Source of the DNA: Cystobacter fuscus
Lineage (GTDB): Bacteria; Myxococcota; Myxococcia; Myxococcales; Myxococcaceae
DNA length: 64,000 nt
Reading direction: 5' to 3'
Assembly: GCF_002305875.1 (NCBI RefSeq)
Contig: NZ_CP022098.1
Span: 10,292,001-10,356,000, forward strand
Below, one piece after another: positions 43,949-52,269 of the stretch. Below the pieces are notes generated by a model. The model did not search any database. It was not told the origin of the DNA and was given only the letters and a program-made list of their open reading frames with translations. Made by a program: the position numbers and the translations under genes. Positions within the stretch are counted from its first letter, which is position 1. Each line of letters starts with the position of its first letter.

Positions 43949-45130
43949 ATGATCTTCAACACCCTCGCGTACTTCCTCCTGTTCCTCATTCCGGCGGCCC
44001 TGCTCTTCCGGCTCCTGCCGCCCGGCGCCAGACCGTGGATGTGCGTCCTCTTCGGCGCGCTCTTCTTCGTCTACTTCTCGCTGACGGAGTCCGGTGGCGC
44101 CATGGGCGCGGCCTGCCTCGCCATCTTCGCGTGGGAGGCGCTCTGCAGCCGCCTCTACCGCCCGGGCTCGATGCTGTGCCTGCTCGGCGTGGTGCAGAGC
44201 GTCTTCTTCCTCGCGGTGTTCAAGTACTGGAACTTCTTCACCGGACTGGTCTTCGGGCCCCGGGAGACGAATCCGTTCTACTGGGAAGGGGCGTTCCTCC
44301 CGCTCGGCATCTCGTTCTTCACCTTCGAGTTCATCCACTACGCCGTGGATCGCTATCGCGACAAGACGAGGACGGGGAGCCTTGGCCAGTACATGGCCTT
44401 CATCCTGTTCTTCCCCACCATGGTGGCCGGGCCCATCAAGCGCTACCAGGACTTCCTGCCCAAGCTGGAGGCGCCGAGCACCGACTGGCGCACCGACTGG
44501 GAGCGCGGCACCACCCGCATCCTGTGTGGCCTCGCCAAGAAGTTCGTCATCGCCGACACCCTCACCGCGATGACCGTCCATCTCAACCAGGCCGATCTCG
44601 CCGTGGCCCACCGGGCCATACTGCCCGTGTGGCTGCTCGCGTACGGGATGCAGATCTACTTCGACTTCTCGGCCTATTCCGACATCGCCATCGGCTCCAC
44701 GCGCCTGTTCGGCATCAAGGTCCCCGAGAACTTCGACTGGCCCTACCTGTGCACCAACATCGCCGAGTTCTGGCGGCACTGGCACATCTCGCTCTCCAAA
44801 TGGCTCACCGACTACGTCTACATCCCACTCGGCGGCTCGCGGCGCGCGCCCGTGCGCGTCTACGCCAACCTGATGACCACCATGCTGGTGAGCGGCATCT
44901 GGCACGGCGCGGGCACGAACTTCGTCGTGTGGGGGCTCTGGCACGGAGCGCTCCTCGCCATCCACCGCCTCTGGTCGGGCTGGCGCGGCCCCCGCGAGGG
45001 CCCTCCGTCCCTGGCCGGCCAGGCGCTGAGCTGGGCGCTCACCTTCGTCATGGTCAACCTGGGCTGGGCGTTCTTCTGCATGGACCTGCCCACGGCCCGG
45101 TTCTTCTTCCGCCGGCTGTTCCTCGGGTGA
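43949..45130 (+). CDS. MBOAT-family O-acyltransferase (AlgI/DltB-like)
   Basis: 393 residues with about ten membrane helices. The catalytic region is NIAEFWRHWHISLSKWLTDYVYIPLGGSRR with its His, and SGIWHGAGTNFVVWGLWHG is the conserved second His segment. Such proteins carry acyl groups across the membrane for O-acylation of polysaccharides. ATG 43949 (MIFNTL) starts at the first helix. A 59-codon membrane gene and an SGNH protein follow within a few bases, as in alginate/cellulose acetylation operons. Acetyl as the group moved is inferred. Confidence 0.88.
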   Translation: MIFNTLAYFLLFLIPAALLFRLLPPGARPWMCVLFGALFFVYFSLTESGGAMGAACLAIFAWEALCSRLYRPGSMLCLLGVVQSVFFLAVFKYWNFFTGLVFGPRETNPFYWEGAFLPLGISFFTFEFIHYAVDRYRDKTRTGSLGQYMAFILFFPTMVAGPIKRYQDFLPKLEAPSTDWRTDWERGTTRILCGLAKKFVIADTLTAMTVHLNQADLAVAHRAILPVWLLAYGMQIYFDFSAYSDIAIGSTRLFGIKVPENFDWPYLCTNIAEFWRHWHISLSKWLTDYVYIPLGGSRRAPVRVYANLMTTMLVSGIWHGAGTNFVVWGLWHGALLAIHRLWSGWRGPREGPPSLAGQALSWALTFVMVNLGWAFFCMDLPTARFFFRRLFLG

Positions 45131-45134
45131 GACG

Positions 45135-45314
45135 ATGAAGACACCGCCACGACTCAAGGAGAGGCTCGAGTACCTGGGAGGCGTCACCGACGCTCCACCC
45201 GACGGCACGAGCCCCCTGTCCCCCCTCGCGCTGGGGCTCTACTGGGGACTGCTCATCTGCGCCATCCTGGCCTTCTCGGGACAGGCTTCCAAGTTCATCT
45301 ACATCGACTTCTGA
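45135..45314 (+). CDS. Small membrane protein, 59 aa
   Basis: 59 residues from ATG 45135 to TGA 45312-45314. One membrane helix (ALGLYWGLLICAILAFSGQA) lies near the C-terminus after a charged N-terminus. It begins four bases after the MBOAT stop and ends two bases before the next ATG, so it is in the operon. It may be a small subunit of the acylation complex; no known family is recognised. Confidence 0.65.
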   Translation: MKTPPRLKERLEYLGGVTDAPPDGTSPLSPLALGLYWGLLICAILAFSGQASKFIYIDF

Positions 45315-45316
45315 CC

Positions 45317-46270
45317 ATGACCCGAAGGCGCCTGCTCCCGTCCGTTGTCACCGCGCTCGTGGTGCTCGTCGTGTTCAACCTCGCCGTCGAGATGGCGACA
45401 CGGCTGACCGCGAGACGCCAGTTCCTCGCCCGCCTCGACAACGCCCCACGAGACACCCGGCTGCTCTTCCTGGGCAACTCCCTGCTCGAGGACGGAGCCG
45501 ACATCGCCGCCTTCACCGCGGCGTGGAGCCCGGCCGGGCACGCGCCCCCCTCGTTCAACGCGGCGCTCCACGCGACGACGCCCGTGGAGCACGCGCTCAT
45601 CCTGAAACAAGCGCTCCCGCGTCTGCCCCAGGTGCGGGACATCGTCTACGGCTACTTCGACGATCAGCTCAGCCTCCAGTCCAACACTGGTTGGCGGGAC
45701 ATGATCAGCAGCCGCGCCCTCGCCTATTCCTTCCCCGAAGACGCCGCCGCGCTCTATGCGCCTGGCTCGTGGGGGACGGCGTGGCGCTTTCGCGCCATGT
45801 CACTGCTGCCCATGCTCGCCGAGCGCACCACGATCTGGTCCAAGGTGGAGACGCTCCGCAAGGCGATGGGTGCCTGGGGCATGTCGTCGGCCAGCACGGC
45901 CCCGAGGGAGGACCTGGAGGAGCTGACCCGGCGGATCAGCCGCGTGGTCCAGGAGGACCGGGGCTTCTCCGCGGCCGTGAAGGAACTCTTCCGCCTGGCC
46001 GAGACCCGGGGCGTGCGGATGATCGTCGTCGCGATGCCCGACGGGCGTCCGCCCGCGTTCCACGAGGAGCCGGCCTCCCGCGCGTTGCGCGCCTACAACC
46101 GCGCGAAGGTGGAGGCGGCCCACGGCCTCTACATCGACGCGAGCCAGTGGGTTGTGGAGCGCAGGTACTACAAGGCGGACGGAGTCCACCTGAATCCGGA
46201 GGGCGCCCGGCTCTTCAGCGAGAGGCTCGGGCGGGAGCTGTCGCGCGGCCTCGATCGCTCCAGCGATTGA
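45317..46270 (+). CDS. SGNH-type hydrolase/acyltransferase partner
   Basis: 317 residues. An N-terminal membrane anchor (VVTALVVLVVFNLAVEMA) positions the rest in the periplasm. LLFLGNSLLEDGAD has the nucleophile Ser in GNS, and the Asp-His pair lies in KADGVHLNPEGARLF. This is the pattern of AlgJ/AlgX-like SGNH proteins that accept acyl groups from an MBOAT protein and pass them to the glycan. Its operon with the MBOAT gene supports this. The polysaccharide is probably the product of the locus downstream. Confidence 0.72.
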   Translation: MTRRRLLPSVVTALVVLVVFNLAVEMATRLTARRQFLARLDNAPRDTRLLFLGNSLLEDGADIAAFTAAWSPAGHAPPSFNAALHATTPVEHALILKQALPRLPQVRDIVYGYFDDQLSLQSNTGWRDMISSRALAYSFPEDAAALYAPGSWGTAWRFRAMSLLPMLAERTTIWSKVETLRKAMGAWGMSSASTAPREDLEELTRRISRVVQEDRGFSAAVKELFRLAETRGVRMIVVAMPDGRPPAFHEEPASRALRAYNRAKVEAAHGLYIDASQWVVERRYYKADGVHLNPEGARLFSERLGRELSRGLDRSSD

Positions 46271-46290
46271 GGCCCGCGACACGCGGACGG

Positions 46291-47493
46291 CTAGGCCGCC
46301 TTGATCGCCGCGGTCACGCGAGAAGGACGAACCGGGACCTGCGGAACCGGCCTGGGGACGGCGGCCACCTGATAGCACAGGGTCAGGAGCTGGTCGCAGG
46401 AGCGATCCCAGTTGAGCCGTCGCGCATACGCGGGGCCCTCGCGGGTGATGCGCTCACGCCACGCGGTATCTCCCACCACCCGGGTCAGCGCCGCGGACAT
46501 GTCCGAGGAGTCGTAGGGATCGCAGAGGATGCCCAGCTCTCCGACGACCTCGGGCAGGGCGCCGGTGTTGGAGACGACCACGGGGCGGCCCATGGCCAGC
46601 GCCTCCAGCGCGGGCAGACCAAAGCCCTCGCACAGCCCCACCGCGATGACCGCGGAGGCGTCGGCGAGCAGCCCGGGGATGAACTCGTCGGCCACGAAGC
46701 CGAGGATGCGCACGCGATCCTCGAGCTGCAAGCGCTGGATCTCCGCGCGGATGCGGGCCTCACCGCCCCAGTCCGCTCCCACCAGGGCGAGCTGGTGGGT
46801 CTGGCGCACGGGAGACGCGGCATAGGCCTGCAACAGCCGCAGGTGGTTCTTGCCCGGATGCTCCAGGCGCGACAGGTAGAGCAGGTAGTCACCGCTCAAG
46901 CCCGTGTGGGCGCGGGCCTTGGCGATCTGCGAGGGCTCCGGCGTGTGGAAGCGCTCGGTGTCCACGCCATTGGGAATCACGTGGAGCCGATCGGGTGAGT
47001 AGTCGAGGATGCGCGCCACGTCCGCGCGGGTGGACTCGCTGACCACCACCAGGGCCGACAGGGACGAGAAGGCCCGGGGCAGCAGGTTGCGCACGTAGCG
47101 GGTGCGCAGCCCGTCGTACTTGTTCGGGACGCTGAACTGGGCGAGATCGTGGACCACGCCCACCGAGGGAATACCGAGCCGCAGAGGCACCCGGCGGTTG
47201 GCCGCGGGCAGCAGGAGCGCATCCGCCCCCGCCGCGCGCGCACAGGCCCCCACGCGGGTGAGATACCACGAGGCACTCAGCACGGGTTTGTCCAGCAGCG
47301 AGGGCAACACCACCCGCTTCGCGTCCGCGAGGACCCCCTCATACGCTTCGAAATCCCGCGGGGTACCGAGCGCCACCAGCTCGCCACCGGACGCACGCAG
47401 CGTGCGCCCCAGCCTCGCCAGCACCGCGCGAGTATACGTCCCAATTCCGGAGCGTCCCCAGTCGGTTCCGCCCAGCGCCATTGCCAGCCTCAT
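46291..47493 (-). CDS. Glycosyltransferase family 4
   Basis: 400 residues of GT-B fold. N-terminal MALGGTDWGRSGIGTYTRAVL is a donor/acceptor loop; the C-terminal half has YLLYLSRLEHPGKNHLRLLQAYA, and the catalytic EGFGLPALEALAMGRPVVVSN with both glutamates of the EX7E motif. It acts as a retaining transferase in polysaccharide assembly; sugar unknown. It is transcribed away from the acylation genes. A 542-base gap separates it from the co-polymerase gene upstream. Confidence 0.9.
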   Translation of the reverse strand: MRLAMALGGTDWGRSGIGTYTRAVLARLGRTLRASGGELVALGTPRDFEAYEGVLADAKRVVLPSLLDKPVLSASWYLTRVGACARAAGADALLLPAANRRVPLRLGIPSVGVVHDLAQFSVPNKYDGLRTRYVRNLLPRAFSSLSALVVVSESTRADVARILDYSPDRLHVIPNGVDTERFHTPEPSQIAKARAHTGLSGDYLLYLSRLEHPGKNHLRLLQAYAASPVRQTHQLALVGADWGGEARIRAEIQRLQLEDRVRILGFVADEFIPGLLADASAVIAVGLCEGFGLPALEALAMGRPVVVSNTGALPEVVGELGILCDPYDSSDMSAALTRVVGDTAWRERITREGPAYARRLNWDRSCDQLLTLCYQVAAVPRPVPQVPVRPSRVTAAIKAA

Positions 47494-48035
47494 GCGTCTG
47501 CCTCTCCCACCTCTACCGCAATGAATTCGCCAGGCCCTGGTATCCGGGCCTCACCGGCCCCCTCATCCCCTCACACCGGAAGCAAGAGCTCCGGGCTGTC
47601 CTGGTCCAGGGGATGACAGTTTCGTTATCGCAAAGTAAATACCTGATATAAAAAACCAGGTCCAGTGCGCCTGGGATGTCGAACATGTAGCAAACGAATA
47701 AAGAATTTGGAAACTTCCGGGAAAGTTCGTCACGGCCCGCGTAACCATGCGTGTCCAGGCCCCTTCCCAGGAAATCCGCCCCGCCGCCCTGGAAAAGTCA
47801 TCCAGGAAACAAAGCAGATGGTGCGCCGCGGGCAGCTCGCACCCCGCGGCTCAGACACACACATTCGAAGTTACGGGCTCCAATGAAAGTCCGAGGGGGC
47901 TCGCTCCTCCCGATGAGTCAGCCTCCTGACAGGATTGTCCTCAAACGGGACGTCTGGATCAGAAGGCGACGAAGAAAATCCCCACTCGCGGAGACAGGGC
48001 CCGTCGGGAGTGCCCAACGGGCGCCGCTCACGCCG
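47494..48035. other. Gene-free AT-richer intergenic region
   Basis: 542 bases between the GT4 start and the 3' end of the co-polymerase gene. No reading frame looks like a protein. The part 47615-47720 is clearly AT-rich for this genome and contains a hairpin with an adjoining A6/T6 run. It is likely to hold the GT4 promoter and a terminator for the upstream gene. Confidence 0.5.
47650..47674 (-). terminator. Weak intrinsic terminator
   Basis: On the minus strand CCAGG, a 9-base loop and CCTGG are followed directly by TTTTTT (plus strand 47650-47655). The stem is only five pairs. It lies about 360 bases beyond the co-polymerase stop. Confidence 0.35.
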
Positions 48036-49883
48036 TCACCGCCGCCCGCCCAGCCGCTGCTCGGAATCGATGGGATACGACTCCTTCACGACGCCGCGGA
48101 CAGGAGACAGGGCTTCCGCGTGGGACAGGGGTGGACCCCAGAAGTCCGAGTCATCCCCCACCCGATCGCGCAGCAGGGCCAGCTCGGGCCCCAGCCCGAG
48201 CACCACGAGGCCAATCCCATCCTCCCGGCCGAGCAGGCGCCGCAGTCCGGTGAACTCCAGCGCGGCGTGCGCTCCCGCCTCCACCAACACCACCACGCGG
48301 GCACTCTCGCGCGCGGCACGCCGCAGCGCCTGGACGCGGTCGGCCTCGTCCCACAGCCGCAGGGAGGGCATCCGCGCGCGCAGCGCCTCCACCAGCTCGG
48401 CGGCGCTCGCGCCCCGCGCGGGATCCAGGGGCAGCAGCAAGGTCATCCCCTGCGCCTGCTCTCCCCGCGAGGCGAGCTCCAGGGTGAGGTTGCGCAGCTC
48501 CTCCGGGGCCTGGGGCCACGACGAGGAGGCGAGCACGGGGGCCTTCGCCCAGAAGGCGATTTCCGACGGGGTGCGCAGCCGCAGGCCCCGCAGCTCCTGA
48601 CCGACGACGAAGAGCACGGCGAGCAGCCCCGCGAACAGCGGGAACGCCAGGGCCACCTTGCGGCGGGACGAGTTGGCGGGAAAGGGCGGCGGTACCGGAC
48701 TGTTGAGCACCCGGAGCTCGGACGAGGGCTGACGCACCCCCGCCTCGAGCTCGGCCTGCTCGGCCTTGAGCTTGCCCAGACGCTCCTCGGCGAGATGCAC
48801 GTCCGCGAGCAACAGGTTGGCCTCGCCCTCCAACGCCGTGAGCTGGAGGACGCGCTCGTTGAGGGACTCCTCCAGCTTGGCGTAGGACTGCCACTTCTGC
48901 TGCGCCGCCTCTCCATCGATGGAGGCGCGCGTGAACTGCTCCTGCAGGACCAGGAACTCCGGATTGGCTCCCACCTGCCTGCCCGTCACGGTGTAGGCAT
49001 CCGCGGGCGTGCGCTCCAGGGCCTCCACCGAGGCCTGGAGTCCCCGGACCTCGGGGTGCTCCTGGGAGAGGCTCGCGCGGCGGGCGGTCAGCTGGGCGCT
49101 CAGCTCGGCCAGCTTCTGGCGATCCGCCTGGACCTGGTTCTCCGTGAGCACGAGCTGCGCCGGGGCCTTCTGGACCGCCGAGCGCAGCAGGTTCGCCTTC
49201 TTCGAGTTCGAGTCCGCCTCGACGCGGCTCTTGTGCACCTCGGAGCGCAGCAGGGCCAGCTGCTCGATGGCCGTCTTGCGGTCGAGCGTGAAGTCCACCA
49301 CGTGGTGCTGGGCACGGAAGCCGTCGTAGCGCTCACGGGCGGAGGTGAGCTGCTTGTGCATCTGCTCCACCTCCTCCTTGAGGCCCTTGAGCTGCTCCTC
49401 CATGCGCGTCCGGGCGATCCGCACCCGCGCATCGAGGAAGACATCCGTCACGGCCTGGGTGAAGCGGGCGGCCTCCTCCGAGCTGGTGCCCGTGCCCGAG
49501 ATGGTCAGGACGTTCGACTCGTTGGAGACGACGCCCACGCGGATGCGCGCCCCCACGTCCTCGAGGGAGCTCGACAGCTTCAGCCGCTCGCGCACCTGCG
49601 CGACGTTGCCCGGCAACTTCACCGAGCTCGTCAGGGTCTGCAGATCCCGGGCGGGTGTCGAGGAACGAGCCACCGGCTCCCACACCAGCACCGACTGGGC
49701 CACGAACTCCCGCGGGGCCAGGAAGAACGCCGCGACCAGACCCACCGGAATGGCGAGCACCACGGCCAGGGCGATCAGCCGGCTCCTCCGGCGCAACGCC
49801 CACGCGAGCCGCACGGGCTCCAACGGAAGGCCGGGCCGCTCCAAGCCCGCCTCGGGCACCTCCCCCTCAACTGGCGCGAACAT
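48036..49883 (-). CDS. Polysaccharide co-polymerase (Wzz/Wzc-like) with inactive kinase-like domain
   Basis: 615 residues. A Wzz-type domain has membrane helices at about 37-58 and 415-435, with a long coiled-coil periplasmic section between (TRMEEQLKGLKEEVEQMHKQ and later). PPFPANSSRRKVAL precedes the second helix, as in Wzz proteins. The cytosolic part resembles a BY-kinase by length and strand pattern, but the Walker-A place reads LLPLDPARGASAAELV with no Gly-Lys-Ser, and there is no Tyr cluster at the tail. It therefore controls chain length and export without tyrosine kinase activity. It is divergent from the Wza-like gene. Confidence 0.85.
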   Translation of the reverse strand: MFAPVEGEVPEAGLERPGLPLEPVRLAWALRRRSRLIALAVVLAIPVGLVAAFFLAPREFVAQSVLVWEPVARSSTPARDLQTLTSSVKLPGNVAQVRERLKLSSSLEDVGARIRVGVVSNESNVLTISGTGTSSEEAARFTQAVTDVFLDARVRIARTRMEEQLKGLKEEVEQMHKQLTSARERYDGFRAQHHVVDFTLDRKTAIEQLALLRSEVHKSRVEADSNSKKANLLRSAVQKAPAQLVLTENQVQADRQKLAELSAQLTARRASLSQEHPEVRGLQASVEALERTPADAYTVTGRQVGANPEFLVLQEQFTRASIDGEAAQQKWQSYAKLEESLNERVLQLTALEGEANLLLADVHLAEERLGKLKAEQAELEAGVRQPSSELRVLNSPVPPPFPANSSRRKVALAFPLFAGLLAVLFVVGQELRGLRLRTPSEIAFWAKAPVLASSSWPQAPEELRNLTLELASRGEQAQGMTLLLPLDPARGASAAELVEALRARMPSLRLWDEADRVQALRRAARESARVVVLVEAGAHAALEFTGLRRLLGREDGIGLVVLGLGPELALLRDRVGDDSDFWGPPLSHAEALSPVRGVVKESYPIDSEQRLGGRR

Positions 49884-50039
49884 GCATCACCCCCTGATCG
49901 TTGCCGCCTTGTGTCCTCGCCCCAAGGTCGAGGATCTTCTGCTTTCTACTGGAGGTCTGCATTGTTTCGCCTTCCACTACCACACAACAGATGCCACGAA
50001 TCGCGTGGCGTGTTTCTTGCCTGGAGATTGAGGTCATCG
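49884..50039. promoter_or_regulatory. Divergent promoter region, co-polymerase / export lipoprotein
   Basis: 156 bases between divergent starts of the two export genes, so coordinated control is likely. Upstream of the export gene GGAG (50023-50026) is the best ribosome site. A TGGC-N7-TTGC sequence lies at 50006-50020 but is very near the start codon. Confidence 0.4.
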
Positions 50040-51047
50040 ATGTCGCGTCTGCTCACACTCGCCCTTGGCGCCTGGCTCGTCCTTCCCGCGTGCGCCCATC
50101 TGCCACGCGCACCCACCACGCCCTCGGAAGATCCCGACTTCAAGCAGGAGGAAGTCGCAACGCCGTCCGGTATGGCTCCCATTCCCCCCGAGCCTTTCGT
50201 GTTGAAACCGGGCGATGTGCTCTCCTTGAGAATCATTTCGGTGACCCCGTTCGAGGTCGGGCGCATGAGTGTGGACGACCTCGGCGTCCTCTACGTGCCA
50301 CTCGTGGGCGCTGTCCAGGTCGGCGGCATCAGTTTGGACGTGGCGGAGGCCAGGATACAGGAAGGGCTGCGGCGCTTCGACAAGTACGGCGTCGTGTCTC
50401 TCTCGCTCGTGGAGCCAGCGGGGCACCAGGCGAGTGTCCTGGGTGCGGTCGAGAAACCGGGCATCTACCCGTTGGGCGGTCCGACGCGGGTCTCCGAGCT
50501 GCTGGCGAAGGCGGGCGGCACCCGGGTGGGAGAGCTGGAGCGGTCGGCCGAGCTGATCGAATACGGCGACCTCGAGTCCACGCGGCTGATTCGGGCGGGC
50601 GTGGCCCTGCCCATCAGCGTCCCCGAGGCCGTGATGGGCAACCCCCGACACGACGTCCAGATCAAGAGCGGTGACGTGCTGTACGTCCCCGCGCTGCGAG
50701 GCGCCGCGATCGCCGTCTACGGCGACGTACGCGAGCCCCGCTCGATTCCCTGGCGCAAGGGCCTGCGGCTGTCGGAGGCCCTGGCCGGAGCGGGCGGCCT
50801 GGTGCGCAACGCGGCGGACTACGCGGATGTGCGAGTCATCCGGGGACCGCTCTCCAAGCCGCGTGTCTACCGGGCGAGCGTCACGGATCTCATCGGAGGT
50901 AAAGGCACGGATGTCGAACTGGCGCGTGGAGACGTCGTCTTCGTCACGTCTCATTGGTATTACACCACCACCGATGTCATTCAGCGCCTCATTCCCCTCC
51001 TGTCGGTGGGAGCCGCCGCGGCGGTGAGCACCCAGCTCCAACGCTAG
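50040..51047 (+). CDS. Wza-type polysaccharide export lipoprotein
   Basis: 335 residues. The lipobox LPAC puts the lipidated Cys at 18. A polysaccharide-export domain (about 53-135, LKPGDVLSLRIISVTPFEVG ... DDLGVLYVPLVGAVQVGG) is followed by two SLBB-type domains (SVLGAVEKPGIYPLGGPT and IAVYGDVREPRSIPWRKGLRLSEALAGAGG). The C-terminus ends in a hydrophobic helix that could cross the outer membrane as in Wza. It forms the outer-membrane exit for the polymer. ATG 50040 is fixed by the signal; the longer open frame upstream is antisense to the co-polymerase gene. Confidence 0.88.
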   Translation: MSRLLTLALGAWLVLPACAHLPRAPTTPSEDPDFKQEEVATPSGMAPIPPEPFVLKPGDVLSLRIISVTPFEVGRMSVDDLGVLYVPLVGAVQVGGISLDVAEARIQEGLRRFDKYGVVSLSLVEPAGHQASVLGAVEKPGIYPLGGPTRVSELLAKAGGTRVGELERSAELIEYGDLESTRLIRAGVALPISVPEAVMGNPRHDVQIKSGDVLYVPALRGAAIAVYGDVREPRSIPWRKGLRLSEALAGAGGLVRNAADYADVRVIRGPLSKPRVYRASVTDLIGGKGTDVELARGDVVFVTSHWYYTTTDVIQRLIPLLSVGAAAAVSTQLQR

Positions 51048-51060
51048 GAACCAACACAGC

Positions 51061-52269
51061 ATGCATCCGTCACACATCTCCCAGCAGCCCTCCCCCACGG
51101 TCGCGCGGACGGGAGGCGGCGCCGAACAGCGCGTCCTGCTCGTCTTCGTCGACGCGCTCGGGCCGTCACAGCTCGAGTTCGCGGGCGGGCTGGGAGGGCT
51201 GCCCTACCGGGGACACCTGCACGGCATCCTGGGCTACTCCTGCGGCGCGCTGCCCACGATCCTCACCGGCACCGCGCCCGAGCAGCATGGGCGCATGTGC
51301 CTCTTCTCCCAGGCCAATCAGGGCTCCGGCGTCCTCTCGCCGCTCGTCCACCTGGGCCTGCTGCCGCGCCTCATCCACGAGCGGGGCCGGGTGCGGCGGC
51401 TGGCGGCCAGGGCGCTCGCGCGCACCGCGGGGCTCACCGGCTACGTGGACCTCTACCGGGTTCCGCCCGAGCTGTTCGGGTGGCTGGACATGCCCGAGCG
51501 CGAGGACCTCTTCACCGCCGAGCGCATCGGCGGACAGGAGACGTTCCTGTCCCAGGCGCGCCAGGCGGGACTGCGGGTCTTCACCGCGCCCTGGCGCATG
51601 CCCGAGGCCGAGCGCTGGCGGCACACCGAGGAGATGCTGCGCACGAAGCGCCCCCAGCTCGCGTTCGCGTACGCGACCGAGATCGACGGCGCGCTCCACC
51701 GCACGGGCAACGGCAGCCAGGAGGCGGCGGCGGCCGCGCGCCGGGTGACGACCGGAATCGAGCGCGCGGTGGAGGCGATGCGCGCGGGCGGCGGCGAGGT
51801 GACCACCATCGTGGTGGGCGACCACGGCATGGCGGACATCCACCGCATCATCGACCCGCGCCCCCTCGTGCGGCACCTGTCGGGCATGCGCCTGTTCGTG
51901 GACAGCACGATGATGCGCTTCTGGGGTGATGACCAGGAGCTGGACCGGGCGCGAGCCCTGGTGGAGGCGGAGGGGCTTCCGGGGCGGTGGCTGGACACGC
52001 GCGAGCTCCAGGCCCGCAAGGCGCCCGTGAAGGATGCGCCGTACGGACGCGCGCTCCTGGTGCTCGACGAGGGCAACCTCTTCTCCCCGAGCTTCGTGGG
52101 TGGCACGGTGCGCGGCATGCACGGCTACGACGTGGACTGTCACTCGGCCCGGGCGGCGATCGCCTCGGACCGGCCCATTCCCGCGGGTGTCGGGGCGCTC
52201 ACGGACGTGGCGACCTGGATCCGCTCCCTGCTCGGCCTGGGCGGCACGGGGGTGTCATGGGCGGCCTGA
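51061..52269 (+). CDS. Alkaline-phosphatase-superfamily phosphodiesterase-like protein
   Basis: 402 residues, no signal peptide. Superfamily metal sites are visible: VLLVFVDALGPSQLEF (first Asp), LPTILTGTAPEQHG with the nucleophile Thr, and VVGDHGMADIHRI (Asp-His). A later His is in GMHGYD. This resembles nucleotide pyrophosphatase/phosphodiesterases. In this locus it may transfer or remove a phospho-group on the glycan or on a lipid intermediate, which is inferred from place only. It starts 13 bases after the export gene and overlaps the next gene by 13. Confidence 0.78.
   Translation: MHPSHISQQPSPTVARTGGGAEQRVLLVFVDALGPSQLEFAGGLGGLPYRGHLHGILGYSCGALPTILTGTAPEQHGRMCLFSQANQGSGVLSPLVHLGLLPRLIHERGRVRRLAARALARTAGLTGYVDLYRVPPELFGWLDMPEREDLFTAERIGGQETFLSQARQAGLRVFTAPWRMPEAERWRHTEEMLRTKRPQLAFAYATEIDGALHRTGNGSQEAAAAARRVTTGIERAVEAMRAGGGEVTTIVVGDHGMADIHRIIDPRPLVRHLSGMRLFVDSTMMRFWGDDQELDRARALVEAEGLPGRWLDTRELQARKAPVKDAPYGRALLVLDEGNLFSPSFVGGTVRGMHGYDVDCHSARAAIASDRPIPAGVGALTDVATWIRSLLGLGGTGVSWAA

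Noticed and set aside
47563-47886. Short frames on both strands in the 542-base gap
   Set aside because: No ribosome site, no codon bias of this genome and no recognisable protein; the DNA is unusually AT-rich and better read as regulatory.
50006-50020. Sigma-54-like promoter TGGC-N7-TTGC before the export gene
   Set aside because: Spacing fits a -24/-12 element, but transcription would begin only about eight bases before ATG 50040 and would exclude the best ribosome site.
47751-50039. Upstream extension of the Wza-like frame to 47751
   Set aside because: The extra 763 residues are antisense to the co-polymerase gene. The lipoprotein signal at 50040 marks the true start.
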